This document shows positions 24,562 to 32,971 of a DNA stretch of 64,000 nt, in pieces. The stretch comes from QYOJ01 sp964616825 (GTDB taxonomy: Bacteria; Bacteroidota; Bacteroidia; Bacteroidales; FEN-979): positions 75,563 through 139,562 of the forward strand of contig CAZTSX010000006.1 of the NCBI GenBank assembly GCA_964616825.1, given 5' to 3'. The first letter of the stretch is position 1; each line of letters starts with the position of its first letter. Under the pieces are notes generated by a model. That model was not told the DNA's origin. It was given only the letters and a program-made list of their open reading frames with translations, and ran no database searches. The position numbers were made by a program, and so were the translations under genes.

Positions 24562-26550
24562 ATGAAACGGTTCATATTACAATTTCTCATACTTTTAGTT
24601 ACAGTTCCGCTGGTTGCACAAACAAACTTGATTCTCTCCGGGTATATCACAGAAGACTCGACAGGGGTACCTATCTCGAACCAGGAAGTCAATATCCAAT
24701 CTGATTCCGGTATCGGAGGGCTCATCTATTATAACAATGTTTATACTGACGACAATGGCTTCTATGTTGATACGATCACGCTTCCAGTCGGCGTTACCAA
24801 TGGAACCCTGATCATCACAACCATCGACTGCCAGGGCATCCCCCATACAGAGACCCAGACTTTCGATCCGGCTAACATGAATCTTGCCCAGGATTTTCAG
24901 ATCTGCTACAATTCGCCTTCACCCTGTGAAGCGGATTTTACCTGGACAAATTACGGGACCCTGGCTGTGCAGTTTACCGATCTTTCAACAGGAACCACAG
25001 GGCCATGGAGCTGGAGTTTCGGGGACGGAACCGGTTCATCTGCACAAAACCCGCTTCACACATTCTCTCAGGAAGGATACTATGATGTTACCCTTACCAT
25101 TGGTGACAGCAGCAGTGGTTGCTGGGATATGATTACACACACAGTTCATGTCATTGATTCAACAGGTGGCGGTTGCCAGGCGCAATTCACATACTATCCT
25201 GATTCTGCAGGGAATTCCACACTCATTCACTTTCTCGATCTCTCATCCGGAGACATTATCAGCTGGTTCTGGGAGTTTGGGGATAGTACCTTTTCTGCTG
25301 AACAGAATCCGTCACATCTCTTCCCTGCGAATGGCACCTATTATGTGTGCCTGACCATTGAAGCAAATAATGCAGGAACAACATGCCAGAGTACCTGGTG
25401 TGAAGAGGTGGTTGTAGGGAATTCTTCCGGATGTGCAAGCTACTTTACTTATCAAAACAACGGCTTATCAGTAAGCTTTATGGGACATATGGTAAATGGT
25501 CAGCCAGCAACCTATTCCTGGGATTTCGGAGATGGACAAACAGGTCAGGGACCATCGATCATCCATCAATACCCGTCAACAGGTATCTATTATGTTACAC
25601 TGGCCACCGTTACCCAGGATTCAATGGGATGTACCTACTCAACAGGTCAATCCATTTCTGTTGGCGACAGTACGCAATGGAACCAGGTCTACGGACAGGT
25701 TTTCACCGGCAATTTCCCGCTGGAATCAGGCATGGTGTTGATCTTTTCCCTGGATACCATGGTCAACTTTCAGCCTTTCATTGATATCAGCATGGTGGAT
25801 TCGTCAGGGATCTATTACTTTCCAATGGTCCCCTTGGGAGAATATTTCATCTATGCCATTCCTTTCCTGCCGGCAGGATATCTTCCTACTTATTACGGAG
25901 ATGTCCTTGACTGGGAAAGTGCAACCATTATTTCTCTGGGACAACCAAATAATCCATACAACATCAACCTGATTCCTGCCGGATCATATGCTCCGGGCAT
26001 CGGGACGATTAACGGACAGATCTATACAACTCTAAAAACCTCACTGGTTGATAAGATTACGATGCTACTGATGAATGAAGCCGGTCAGGCAATCTCATTC
26101 CAGCAAGTGGATGTGGATGGACAATTTGTCTTCCCTGATCTTGACTTTGGCATCTATTATCTGCATGCCGAGATGGCCGGATGCCACAGTGATGTGATCA
26201 AGGTAGAGATCACAATGGAGGATCCGGAAATTGATGTGATCATGACATTCAGCGGTAACCAGATCTTGGGTGTTCGTGATGCCAAGCCTGTTCTGGAAGC
26301 GGGTGTTGTTTATCCTAATCCGGCAGCCGATCAGGCAACGATCAAAATTAATCTGGAGAGTCCATCTCTGGTTACGATCGAACTATACAATCTGACAGGA
26401 CAACTTGCTTTCCGCCAGACGAGGAATCTGAGTTTAGGAGAGACTACATTGAATATTCCTGCCAGCCAGTTGTGTAGCGGACTATACTCTCTCAGGATCT
26501 ATACAGACTCGGGGCTGAGCCTCACCCGAAAACTCCTTATCTCCCAATAA
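24562..26550 (+). CDS. Type IX-secreted protein with three PKD domains
   Basis: 662 residues. Signal peptide 1-19 (LQFLILLVTVPLVAQ). A carboxypeptidase-regulatory-like beta domain (about 20-115) is followed by three PKD domains (about 118-200, 205-290, 292-370), each with the W-x-F/W-x-FGDG/D core (WSWSFGDGTG, WFWEFGDSTF, YSWDFGDGQTG). Two more beta domains follow, then a type A sorting domain at about 583-662: VYPNPAADQATIKI, ELYNLTGQ, GLYSLRIYTDSG...RKLLISQ. It is thus exported by the type IX system to the surface or medium. PKD domains mediate protein or polysaccharide contacts; no catalytic domain is seen. It lies 108 bases behind the ECF pair. Confidence 0.9.
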   Translation: MKRFILQFLILLVTVPLVAQTNLILSGYITEDSTGVPISNQEVNIQSDSGIGGLIYYNNVYTDDNGFYVDTITLPVGVTNGTLIITTIDCQGIPHTETQTFDPANMNLAQDFQICYNSPSPCEADFTWTNYGTLAVQFTDLSTGTTGPWSWSFGDGTGSSAQNPLHTFSQEGYYDVTLTIGDSSSGCWDMITHTVHVIDSTGGGCQAQFTYYPDSAGNSTLIHFLDLSSGDIISWFWEFGDSTFSAEQNPSHLFPANGTYYVCLTIEANNAGTTCQSTWCEEVVVGNSSGCASYFTYQNNGLSVSFMGHMVNGQPATYSWDFGDGQTGQGPSIIHQYPSTGIYYVTLATVTQDSMGCTYSTGQSISVGDSTQWNQVYGQVFTGNFPLESGMVLIFSLDTMVNFQPFIDISMVDSSGIYYFPMVPLGEYFIYAIPFLPAGYLPTYYGDVLDWESATIISLGQPNNPYNINLIPAGSYAPGIGTINGQIYTTLKTSLVDKITMLLMNEAGQAISFQQVDVDGQFVFPDLDFGIYYLHAEMAGCHSDVIKVEITMEDPEIDVIMTFSGNQILGVRDAKPVLEAGVVYPNPAADQATIKINLESPSLVTIELYNLTGQLAFRQTRNLSLGETTLNIPASQLCSGLYSLRIYTDSGLSLTRKLLISQ

Positions 26551-26573
26551 CTTCCCGCACCATGTGTGCGTTT

Positions 26574-26609
26574 CAAGGCTGTTCCGAATTTCGGGGCAGC
26601 CTTTTTTTT
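26574..26609 (+). terminator. Rho-independent terminator after the PKD gene
   Basis: AAGGCTG / CAGCCTT stem, extended inside by CCGAA / TTCGG, followed by eight T. It begins 23 bases after the stop and also closes the convergent pair. Confidence 0.88.
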
Positions 26610-26626
26610 CAACTCTCTTTTCCTCC

Positions 26627-27643
26627 TTATCCTTCTTGTGGTTTGATGATTATTTTCAGCGCTTCGGATCCATCCAAAAGCATCTTAAAACCTTTAGCCG
26701 TATCTTTCAACGGCAACCTATGAGTAATGAGATCATCAACAATAATATCCCCTTTCGCTATCAGGTCAAGGGCTTCTTCGATATCAGGAGGACCGCAATA
26801 ATAGGAGGTGAGAATACGGATCTCCTTTCGCCAAAAATCATTGACCGGAACAACCACATCCTGATCGGGTCCGGGAACGGCAAACAGAACCACAACGCCA
26901 CCCATATCGACTGTTTCCCACGCCTGTTTAAAAGCGGACATAGCAGAAGTTGTCACAATAACGACATCAGCCTTCTTTCCGTTAACGTGCATAATCTCTT
27001 CCAGAATATCAGAGGCCGCATCTGCGACACGATCAGCGCCAAAACTCGTTGCCATTTCAAGCCTTCTTTTATTGATGTCAGTGGCTATTACCTTGCAATT
27101 TTTATATTTGGCAAGTTTGATATGCAGAAGTCCTGATAAACCGGAGCCAAGGATAAGAATCGTCTGTCCCTCTTCAATAGAAGCAAGTCGGTGGGATCTG
27201 ACGACACAAGCCAACGGTTCGATAAAAGTTGCCTGGTCATAACTCATATTGTCAGGCAACAAGTAACAACCGTTTTTAACCAGCTCCTTTGGGACCAGGA
27301 TGTATTCAGCAAATCCTCCGGGAAGCCTGTCTTTCATTGCTGTACATTGAGGATAATGGCCCTTCAAGCAATAATTGCATTTCAGACAAGGCACTTTTGG
27401 TGCAATAAAAAGCCTGTCTCTCCTTTTGTATCTGGACACCCCTTCCCCAATCTCCACAACCTCAACACCCACCTCATGGCCCTGAACAAGCGGAGCTCTT
27501 GGCAAGCGGTACCACTCGACTAAATCGCTGCCGCAGATCCCACAGGAGATAACCTTTACCAGCATCTCCCAAGGACCGGGTGACGGAGTTGGGATCTCTT
27601 CGACCCGAATGTCGTTATTATTGAACCACATGGATACTTTCAT
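26627..27643 (-). CDS. Zinc-dependent medium-chain dehydrogenase
   Basis: 338 residues of the alcohol/sorbitol/threonine dehydrogenase superfamily. Catalytic zinc ligands are visible in SCGICGSD and QGHEVGVEV; structural zinc is bound by CLKCNYCLKGHYPQC; the NAD(P) fold has LILGSGLSGLLHIKLAK, with acidic ATDINKRR after beta-2, favouring NAD. The substrate is not evident: it resembles threonine, sorbitol and galactitol-type enzymes. It starts 13 bases after the LsrF-like aldolase gene, so the two probably act in one pathway, for example making or oxidising a ketose or keto-alcohol that the aldolase handles. Confidence 0.88.
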   Translation of the reverse strand: MKVSMWFNNNDIRVEEIPTPSPGPWEMLVKVISCGICGSDLVEWYRLPRAPLVQGHEVGVEVVEIGEGVSRYKRRDRLFIAPKVPCLKCNYCLKGHYPQCTAMKDRLPGGFAEYILVPKELVKNGCYLLPDNMSYDQATFIEPLACVVRSHRLASIEEGQTILILGSGLSGLLHIKLAKYKNCKVIATDINKRRLEMATSFGADRVADAASDILEEIMHVNGKKADVVIVTTSAMSAFKQAWETVDMGGVVVLFAVPGPDQDVVVPVNDFWRKEIRILTSYYCGPPDIEEALDLIAKGDIIVDDLITHRLPLKDTAKGFKMLLDGSEALKIIIKPQEG

Positions 27644-27656
27644 GGTTCTCTAAGGA

Positions 27657-28535
27657 TTATTTATTCTTTAATTCAGTATAAAGGTCAAAAGCCTTTTCAG
27701 GAGTTTCATTGTCATGAACAATTGCTCTCAATGCCTGGAGCATGGCAATAGGGGCATCAGACTGGAAAACATTCCTGCCCATGTCCACTCCGGCAGCACC
27801 CTCCTTAATGGCATTGCAGGCCATCCTGAGAGCATCCAGTTCAGGGAGCTTTTTCCCACCGGCGATCACAATCGGGACAGGGCATGAGGCTGTGACCGTC
27901 TCAAACCCTTCCGGAATGTAATAGGTCTTGACGTATTGGGCTCCCAGTTCGGCACAGATACGTGTAGCCAGCCTGAAATATTTGGCATCACGCACCATCT
28001 CCTTCCCCACTGCGGTTACAGCGAGTGTAGGAATTCCATACCGTAACCCCATATCCACCATTCTGGTCATGCTGAGGATAGTTTGATGTTCGTGTTCACT
28101 TCCAACATAAACTTGCACAGCCATCGCGCATACATTCAGCCGTATAGCATCCTCAATATCCACGGCCAGATCCTCGTTGGAAAGTTCTTTCAGGATACTG
28201 GATCCGCCTGTGACCCGGAGGACGATTGACTTTTGGGTATCCGGAGGTACCATCGTTCGCAATGCACCACGGGTAATCATCAGGGTATCGGCGTAGGGTA
28301 TCAATGGAAGAATGTTTACATCGATTCGTTCCAGGCCTGCCGTGGGTCCCAGAAAATAACCATGATCAATAGCCAGCATGACTGTTTTTCCGCTAACCGG
28401 ATTAAAGATCCTGCTCAACCGGTTCTGCATTCCCCATTCGAGGGAGTTTGATCCTTTCAGAAAGAATCGTTCAGCTGGTTGCGGCACATCCGTATAAAAT
28501 TGTTTTGGTTCGTTGGGTCCGTCAATATCCGCCAT
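27657..28535 (-). CDS. LsrF-like class I aldolase / acetyltransferase (DhnA family)
   Basis: 292 residues of the DhnA-type class I aldolase TIM barrels. It matches E. coli LsrF along its length by recall: WGMQxRLSRIFNP, GKTVMLAIDHGYFLGPT, GLERIDVNI, TRGALRTMVPP, QVYVGSEHEHQ, KTYYIPEGF (Schiff-base Lys), PIVIAGGKK, GVDMGRNVFQS. LsrF transfers an acetyl group from phospho-AI-2-derived dione to CoA. No lsr transporter, LsrK or LsrG is near, and the partner here is a zinc dehydrogenase, so a different substrate is likely. ATG 28535 has the ribosome site AAGGAGAT at 28541-28548. Confidence 0.85.
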   Translation of the reverse strand: MADIDGPNEPKQFYTDVPQPAERFFLKGSNSLEWGMQNRLSRIFNPVSGKTVMLAIDHGYFLGPTAGLERIDVNILPLIPYADTLMITRGALRTMVPPDTQKSIVLRVTGGSSILKELSNEDLAVDIEDAIRLNVCAMAVQVYVGSEHEHQTILSMTRMVDMGLRYGIPTLAVTAVGKEMVRDAKYFRLATRICAELGAQYVKTYYIPEGFETVTASCPVPIVIAGGKKLPELDALRMACNAIKEGAAGVDMGRNVFQSDAPIAMLQALRAIVHDNETPEKAFDLYTELKNK

Positions 28536-28595
28536 ATTAGATCTCCTTATATTAAATCCTACATGAATATTCTAATGCAAATATCGACAATAGAT

Positions 28596-28603
28596 CAAAT
28601 ATA
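28596..28603 (-). promoter_or_regulatory. -7 box for the LsrF-like gene
   Basis: Minus-strand TATATTTG matches TAnnTTTG; leader of about 58 bases. It lies in the 152-base divergent gap shared with gcvP. Confidence 0.45.
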
Positions 28604-28638
28604 CTCGTCATGATCCTGAAAATAAAAATTAATATTGG

Positions 28639-28646
28639 TATTTTTG
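28639..28646 (+). promoter_or_regulatory. -7 box for gcvP
   Basis: TATTTTTG matches TAnnTTTG, 41 bases before ATG 28688. No -33 TTTG was found. No glycine riboswitch-like structure is seen in the short leader. Confidence 0.45.
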
Positions 28647-28687
28647 CCACCTGTACACTGCTTGCTGTTTATTAATTCACAATTCTT

Positions 28688-31552
28688 ATGATCACAGATA
28701 ATTTTGTTTGCCGGCACAATGGTCCGAATACCTCAGAGACCAGGGCTATGCTGGAAAAGATTGGCGTACAATCACTCGATCAGCTCATTGATGAGACCGT
28801 TCCATCGTCTATCCGGATGGATAAGCCGATGGATCTTCCGAAAGGTATGAATGAGTATGAGTTTCTGAACCACCTGAAAGAGGTCGCCGCAAAAAACCAG
28901 ATCTATAAAAGTTTTATCGGGATGGGTTATTACAACACCATCACACCGGGAGTCATTCTCAGAAATATTCTTGAGAATCCTGGCTGGTATACCGCCTACA
29001 CACCCTACCAGGCAGAAATCTCACAGGGGCGGCTGGAAGCGTTGCTCAATTTTCAAACGATGATATGCAGCCTGACAGGTCTTCCGATTGCCAACGCCTC
29101 CTTGTTAGATGAAGGCACATCGGCAGCCGAAGCGATGATCATGCTCTTTAATTCCCGGAAACGGGCTGCTGTCAAACGAGGTGCAAACAAGCTTTTTGTC
29201 GCGGATGATCTATTTCCCCAAACAACTGATGTAGTCAAAACACGTGCTGTTCCATTAGGCATTGAACTGGTCTTTGGTAAACCTGATGAATTTTCGTTCA
29301 CGGATGATTTTTTTGGTGCATTAATCCAGTACCCGAACCAGTATGGCGAAGTGTTGGATTACAATGAGTTCGTTGAGAAAGCACATCAAAACGAAACCGC
29401 TGTTGCAGTAGCCGCTGATATCATGAGCCTGGTGATGCTTACACCTCCCGGCGAATGGGGAGCAGATGTCGTGTTTGGATCCACACAGCGATTTGGCATC
29501 CCTATGGGTTATGGTGGGCCCCATGCTGCCTATTTCGCTACAAAAGAGGAGTTTAAACGTCATATCCCAGGCCGTATTATTGGTATCTCAGTCGATGCCA
29601 ACGGAGACCGTGCATTACGCATGGCCTTGCAAACCCGCGAGCAGCATATAAAGCGAGAACGTGCTACGTCCAACATCTGCACATCGCAGGTACTCTTAGC
29701 TGTAATGGCAGGAATGTACGCAGTTTATCACGGTCCGCTTGGATTGAAACAGATTGCCCACCATATCAACATCCTCGCTGGAGTATTGGCTAAGGAAGTT
29801 ACGAACTATGGATATCAGCAACTCAATTCTCATTTCTTCGACACCCTCTACATCCGGATCCCTGAAGGTGTGAAGATGAATAATCTACAGAAGCTGGCGT
29901 TAGAGAATGAGATTAACCTCCGCTATATCGATGATACCCATCTAGGTATCAGTTTAGATGAAACAACCACCTTATCTGACATCAACCTTATCCTCAGCGT
30001 CTTTGCCAAGGCAGCGAGGAATGAGTTCTCGGAGTTTATCTGCAAACCAGAAGAGTGCCGGAAGATCAACACGATTCCGGAAGAGGTCACACGCAGATCG
30101 GAGATTCTGAAACAAGCTGTCTTCAACAGCTACCATTCTGAGACGGAGATGATGCGGTATATCAAGCGTCTTGAGATCAAAGACCTGGCTCTCAACCGTT
30201 CGATGATCCCTCTGGGGTCATGTACCATGAAACTAAATGCTGCTGTGGAATTGTTGGCCCTGAGCTGGCCGGAGTTTGGGAATGTCCATCCATTTGTTCC
30301 CAAAGAGCAGGCCGAAGGGTATCAATACCTGATCAGGGAGTTGGAGGAACAGTTGTGCGCAACAACAGGCTTCGACACCGTCTCTTTTATGCCCAACAGC
30401 GGGGCTTCCGGCGAGTATACCGGCTTGCTGGTGATCCGTGAATACCATATCGACCGGGGCGAGGGGCACCGGAATGTATGCCTGATCCCTTCTTCTGCAC
30501 ACGGAACCAATCCCGCCAGCGCAGCCATGGCCGGCATGGATATCGTGGTGATCAAATGCGACGAAAAAGGGAATATTGATATCAACGATCTGCGGGAGAA
30601 AGCGATCCAGCACAAAGAGGATCTCTCCTCCCTGATGGTCACCTATCCTTCCACACATGGTGTTTTTGAAGAAGATATCCTGGAGATTTGCCAGATCATC
30701 CATGAGAATGGCGGACAGGTATACATGGATGGTGCCAACATGAACGCCCAGGTTGGATTGACCAACCCGGCTATCATCGGAGCTGATGTCTGCCATCTGA
30801 ATCTACACAAGACGTTCGCCATCCCTCATGGTGGAGGTGGCCCGGGTGAAGGCCCGATCGCCGTTGCCAAACACCTCTCACCGTATCTTCCCAATCATGT
30901 TGTGGTTGAAACTGGTGGGAAAGAGGGAATTCACGCGGTAGCGTCAGCTCCTTATGGAAGCTCCCTGATCCTGACCATCTCTTATGCATACATCAAACTG
31001 ATGGGTGAGCAAGGGCTGACTGAGGCAACCAAAATAGCTATCCTCAACGCCAACTATATCAAATCAGCTCTGGAACCTTACTATCCGATTCTTTATACCG
31101 GAAGCAAGGGATGGTGTGCCCATGAGATGATTGTAGATTGCAACGGGATTGCGAAAGAGACAGGCATTACCGCTATCGATATTGCCAAGCGATTGATGGA
31201 TTATGGATTTCATGCTCCCACCGTGGCGTTCCCGGTTCATGGCACGTTGATGGTTGAACCTACCGAGAGTGAACCGTTATATGAGCTGGACCGGTTTAAC
31301 AACGCGATGATCTCGATCAAAAAGGAGATTGATGAGATCCGTACAGGAAAGGCAGATAAAGCCGAAAACGTGATCAAAAATGCACCTCATACTGTGAACA
31401 TGGTATCTGCTGATGAGTGGGCACTCCCCTATTCACGTCAGAAAGCCGCTTTTCCGGCCGAAGGGCTGAAGGATGACAAGTACTGGCCAACAGTTACACG
31501 GATTGATGATGCGTTTGGGGACCGGAATTTGGTTTGCTCCTGTGAAACGTGA
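28688..31552 (+). CDS. gcvP: Glycine dehydrogenase (decarboxylating), single-chain P protein
   Basis: PLP-dependent P protein of the glycine cleavage system: decarboxylates glycine and passes the aminomethyl group to lipoyl-GcvH; Lpd (at 37.8 kb) re-oxidises that lipoyl group. 954 residues, the fused form. N-terminal half: FVCRHNGPN, GMGYYNTITPGVILRNI, YTPYQAEISQGRLEAL, GYGGPHAAYFA. C-terminal half: GSCTMKLNA, MPNSGASGEY, IPSSAHGTNPASA, and the PLP lysine in HLNLHKTFAIPHGGGGPG (near 700). The last three codons (Cys, Glu, Thr) and the TGA overlap the start of a 17-unit heptamer array, so the C-terminus probably changed when the array arose. Confidence 0.98.
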   Translation: MITDNFVCRHNGPNTSETRAMLEKIGVQSLDQLIDETVPSSIRMDKPMDLPKGMNEYEFLNHLKEVAAKNQIYKSFIGMGYYNTITPGVILRNILENPGWYTAYTPYQAEISQGRLEALLNFQTMICSLTGLPIANASLLDEGTSAAEAMIMLFNSRKRAAVKRGANKLFVADDLFPQTTDVVKTRAVPLGIELVFGKPDEFSFTDDFFGALIQYPNQYGEVLDYNEFVEKAHQNETAVAVAADIMSLVMLTPPGEWGADVVFGSTQRFGIPMGYGGPHAAYFATKEEFKRHIPGRIIGISVDANGDRALRMALQTREQHIKRERATSNICTSQVLLAVMAGMYAVYHGPLGLKQIAHHINILAGVLAKEVTNYGYQQLNSHFFDTLYIRIPEGVKMNNLQKLALENEINLRYIDDTHLGISLDETTTLSDINLILSVFAKAARNEFSEFICKPEECRKINTIPEEVTRRSEILKQAVFNSYHSETEMMRYIKRLEIKDLALNRSMIPLGSCTMKLNAAVELLALSWPEFGNVHPFVPKEQAEGYQYLIRELEEQLCATTGFDTVSFMPNSGASGEYTGLLVIREYHIDRGEGHRNVCLIPSSAHGTNPASAAMAGMDIVVIKCDEKGNIDINDLREKAIQHKEDLSSLMVTYPSTHGVFEEDILEICQIIHENGGQVYMDGANMNAQVGLTNPAIIGADVCHLNLHKTFAIPHGGGGPGEGPIAVAKHLSPYLPNHVVVETGGKEGIHAVASAPYGSSLILTISYAYIKLMGEQGLTEATKIAILNANYIKSALEPYYPILYTGSKGWCAHEMIVDCNGIAKETGITAIDIAKRLMDYGFHAPTVAFPVHGTLMVEPTESEPLYELDRFNNAMISIKKEIDEIRTGKADKAENVIKNAPHTVNMVSADEWALPYSRQKAAFPAEGLKDDKYWPTVTRIDDAFGDRNLVCSCET

Positions 31553-31660
31553 GACGTGGGACTTGGGACGTAAGACGTGAGACGTAAGACGTGGGACGTG
31601 AGACGTGGGACGTGGGACGTGGGACGTGGGACGTGGGAAGTGGGACGTAGGAAGTGGGCT
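31542..31660 (+). repeat. 17-unit heptamer array (GTGGGAC), left arm
   Basis: 119 bp, exactly 17 units of 7 bp, mostly GTGGGAC or GTGAGAC with GTAAGAC, TTGGGAC and GTGGGAA variants. It begins inside gcvP (the TGA is in unit 2) and ends on the first base of the convergent four-helix-bundle gene's stop. The units read on the plus strand here and on the minus strand at 32120-32154. Confidence 0.95.
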
Positions 31661-32052
31661 TAAGAGTTGGAGCAAAAGGATTTTGCTTTTCGTTGCATGG
31701 TTAAAAGTTGAGCAATTATATGTTCGTAATGCTCAAAATGTAGATCAAAAACTATTTTATCAATGTATCCACAAGCCAGAGAGAACTCGAGCCAGGTCTG
31801 AGTTTCTGATGCTTCCTGAACGGAATCAGTAAGTTTATGAATAAATGCTGCAAGATACCTTCGCTTATGCCAGCCTTCAGCTAGGTTGCTACATACTGAT
31901 CTAGATGATCTCCGGATTTGATCTGTTAAGGAATATTTCTCCTCCTTGGGAAACCTTTCAGATAATCTAAAGATGTCCATGGCAGATGAAAAAGCAGCCT
32001 GATAAACTTTTAAGTCCCTAACGCTTTTTGCGAATTCATAATTTCTTTTCAT
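31660..32052 (-). CDS. Four-helix-bundle protein (23S rRNA intervening-sequence protein family)
   Basis: 130 residues from ATG 32052; the longer frame opens with TTG. Motifs of the S23/IVP family (TIGR02436): FAKSVRDLKVYQAAFSSAMDIF, RFPKEEKYSLTDQIRRSSRSVCSNLAEGWHKR, and a C-terminal helix with E-x-Q-x-W. Members were first found as frames inside inserts of 23S rRNA genes and form homopentameric basic bundles; the Avd protein of diversity-generating retroelements is related in fold. Biological role is unknown. Here the gene stands alone, bracketed by heptamer arrays in opposite orientation. Cys pairs near the C-terminus are not family signatures. Confidence 0.9.
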   Translation of the reverse strand: MKRNYEFAKSVRDLKVYQAAFSSAMDIFRLSERFPKEEKYSLTDQIRRSSRSVCSNLAEGWHKRRYLAAFIHKLTDSVQEASETQTWLEFSLACGYIDKIVFDLHFEHYEHIIAQLLTMQRKAKSFCSNS

Positions 32053-32119
32053 TGTAATCAATTTGGATTTCCCTTATTAATCCGAAAAATCCAAAAAAGT
32101 TATACATAAAAAGAGGAAA

Positions 32120-32154
32120 ATCACGTCCTACGTCCCACGTCCCACGTATTACGT
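32120..32154 (-). repeat. Five-unit heptamer array, right arm, inverted to 31542-31660
   Basis: Minus-strand units ACGTAAT, ACGTGGG, ACGTGGG, ACGTAGG, ACGTGAT. It contains the TAA stop of the SDR gene (ACG TAA). It is the same family as the left arm, in opposite orientation, on the other side of the four-helix-bundle gene. Confidence 0.9.
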
Positions 32155-32913
32155 TCTAAGATAAGAAGCTCCATTCATATCCACGATACAACCTGTCATG
32201 TATTCATTCCCGTCAGCAGAGAGGAGGAGAATAGCATGGGCGATCTCTACGGGTTGGGCTATTCGGTTCAATGGACTCTGGCTTTCAATCTCTTTTCGCT
32301 TCTCTCCGTTGAGACAGATTGTAGTCATATCGGTTTCGACAAAACCGGGTGCCAGGGTGAAAACATGGATCCCATATTTCGCAAGGGCTTTGGCCATACT
32401 CTGACCGGTAGCATTCAGGCCAGCTTTGGATGCCCCATAGGCCCATGAGGTGGGTTCTCCACGGAAAGCACCACGGGAGGTGACATTGATAATTTTTCCA
32501 CAACCAGTTTTTATCATCTCCTTAGCCACCAGTTGCGACAAGAGTGCAGGACCGGTCAGGTTAACGCTAATGGTCTTCTCCCAGTATTCAGTAAAATCAT
32601 CAAATGGCATCTTAGCCATATCGTCTTCTTCATAGATCCCGGCGTTGTTAACAAGGATATCTATCCGCCCATATTTTTTGATGATCTCTGAAACCATCTC
32701 TTTCAACTCTCCTGGTTGAGCCATATCAGCTTGTGCAATTGAGTGATTGCTTCCAGGGAGAGATGTCAGAACTGATTCAGCTGCTTGTTTGTTCTTATGA
32801 TAATTAGCCACGATAGTGGCTTCGGATTCGGCGAACAGTCTGGCTGTTGCTGCTCCGATTCCCCTCGAGGCACCTGTGATGAGGACGATTTTGTTGTTGA
32901 ATAATATCTCCAT
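32149..32913 (-). CDS. SDR-family oxidoreductase (FabG-like)
   Basis: 254 residues, classical short-chain dehydrogenase. Cofactor motif TGASRGIGAATARLF (about 14-28), NNAGIYEED, catalytic Ser in NVTSRGAF, and YxxxK as YGASKAGLNATG, then PGFVETDM. Substrate is unknown; it looks like 3-oxoacyl-ACP reductase or a sugar/alcohol dehydrogenase. The last residues (Leu-Arg-Thr) and TAA are in the heptamer array, while its 5' side is fully occupied by an octamer array, leaving no normal ribosome binding site. Both ends are therefore framed by repeats. The ThrH gene lies upstream on the same strand. Confidence 0.92.
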   Translation of the reverse strand: MEILFNNKIVLITGASRGIGAATARLFAESEATIVANYHKNKQAAESVLTSLPGSNHSIAQADMAQPGELKEMVSEIIKKYGRIDILVNNAGIYEEDDMAKMPFDDFTEYWEKTISVNLTGPALLSQLVAKEMIKTGCGKIINVTSRGAFRGEPTSWAYGASKAGLNATGQSMAKALAKYGIHVFTLAPGFVETDMTTICLNGEKRKEIESQSPLNRIAQPVEIAHAILLLSADGNEYMTGCIVDMNGASYLRT

Positions 32914-32969
32914 ACTGGATAACTGGATTACTGGATAACTGGATAACTAGATGACTAGATTGCTGGATG
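32914..32969 (+). repeat. Seven-unit octamer array (ACTGGATA)
   Basis: 56 bp, exactly seven 8-bp units: ACTGGATA, ACTGGATT, ACTGGATA, ACTGGATA, ACTAGATG, ACTAGATT, GCTGGATG. It fills the whole gap from the SDR ATG (32911-32913) to 2 bases before the thrH stop (32972). The inverted version occurs at 56981-57020. Confidence 0.95.
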
Positions 32970-32971
32970 AA

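Noticed and set aside
26564..27136. 190-residue plus-strand frame opposite the zinc dehydrogenase
   Set aside because: It is antisense to a gene with clear zinc and NAD motifs, overlaps the terminator, and resembles no family.
28621..28687. Glycine riboswitch in front of gcvP
   Set aside because: The leader after the -7 box is about 40 bases, too short for the aptamer, and no paired structure is evident.
31433..31675. Minus-strand frame reading Ser-His-Val-Pro-Arg-Pro-Thr repeats
   Set aside because: It is only the heptamer array translated. A 7-bp unit gives a 7-residue cycle in any open frame; there is no start signal, and it overlaps the gcvP end.
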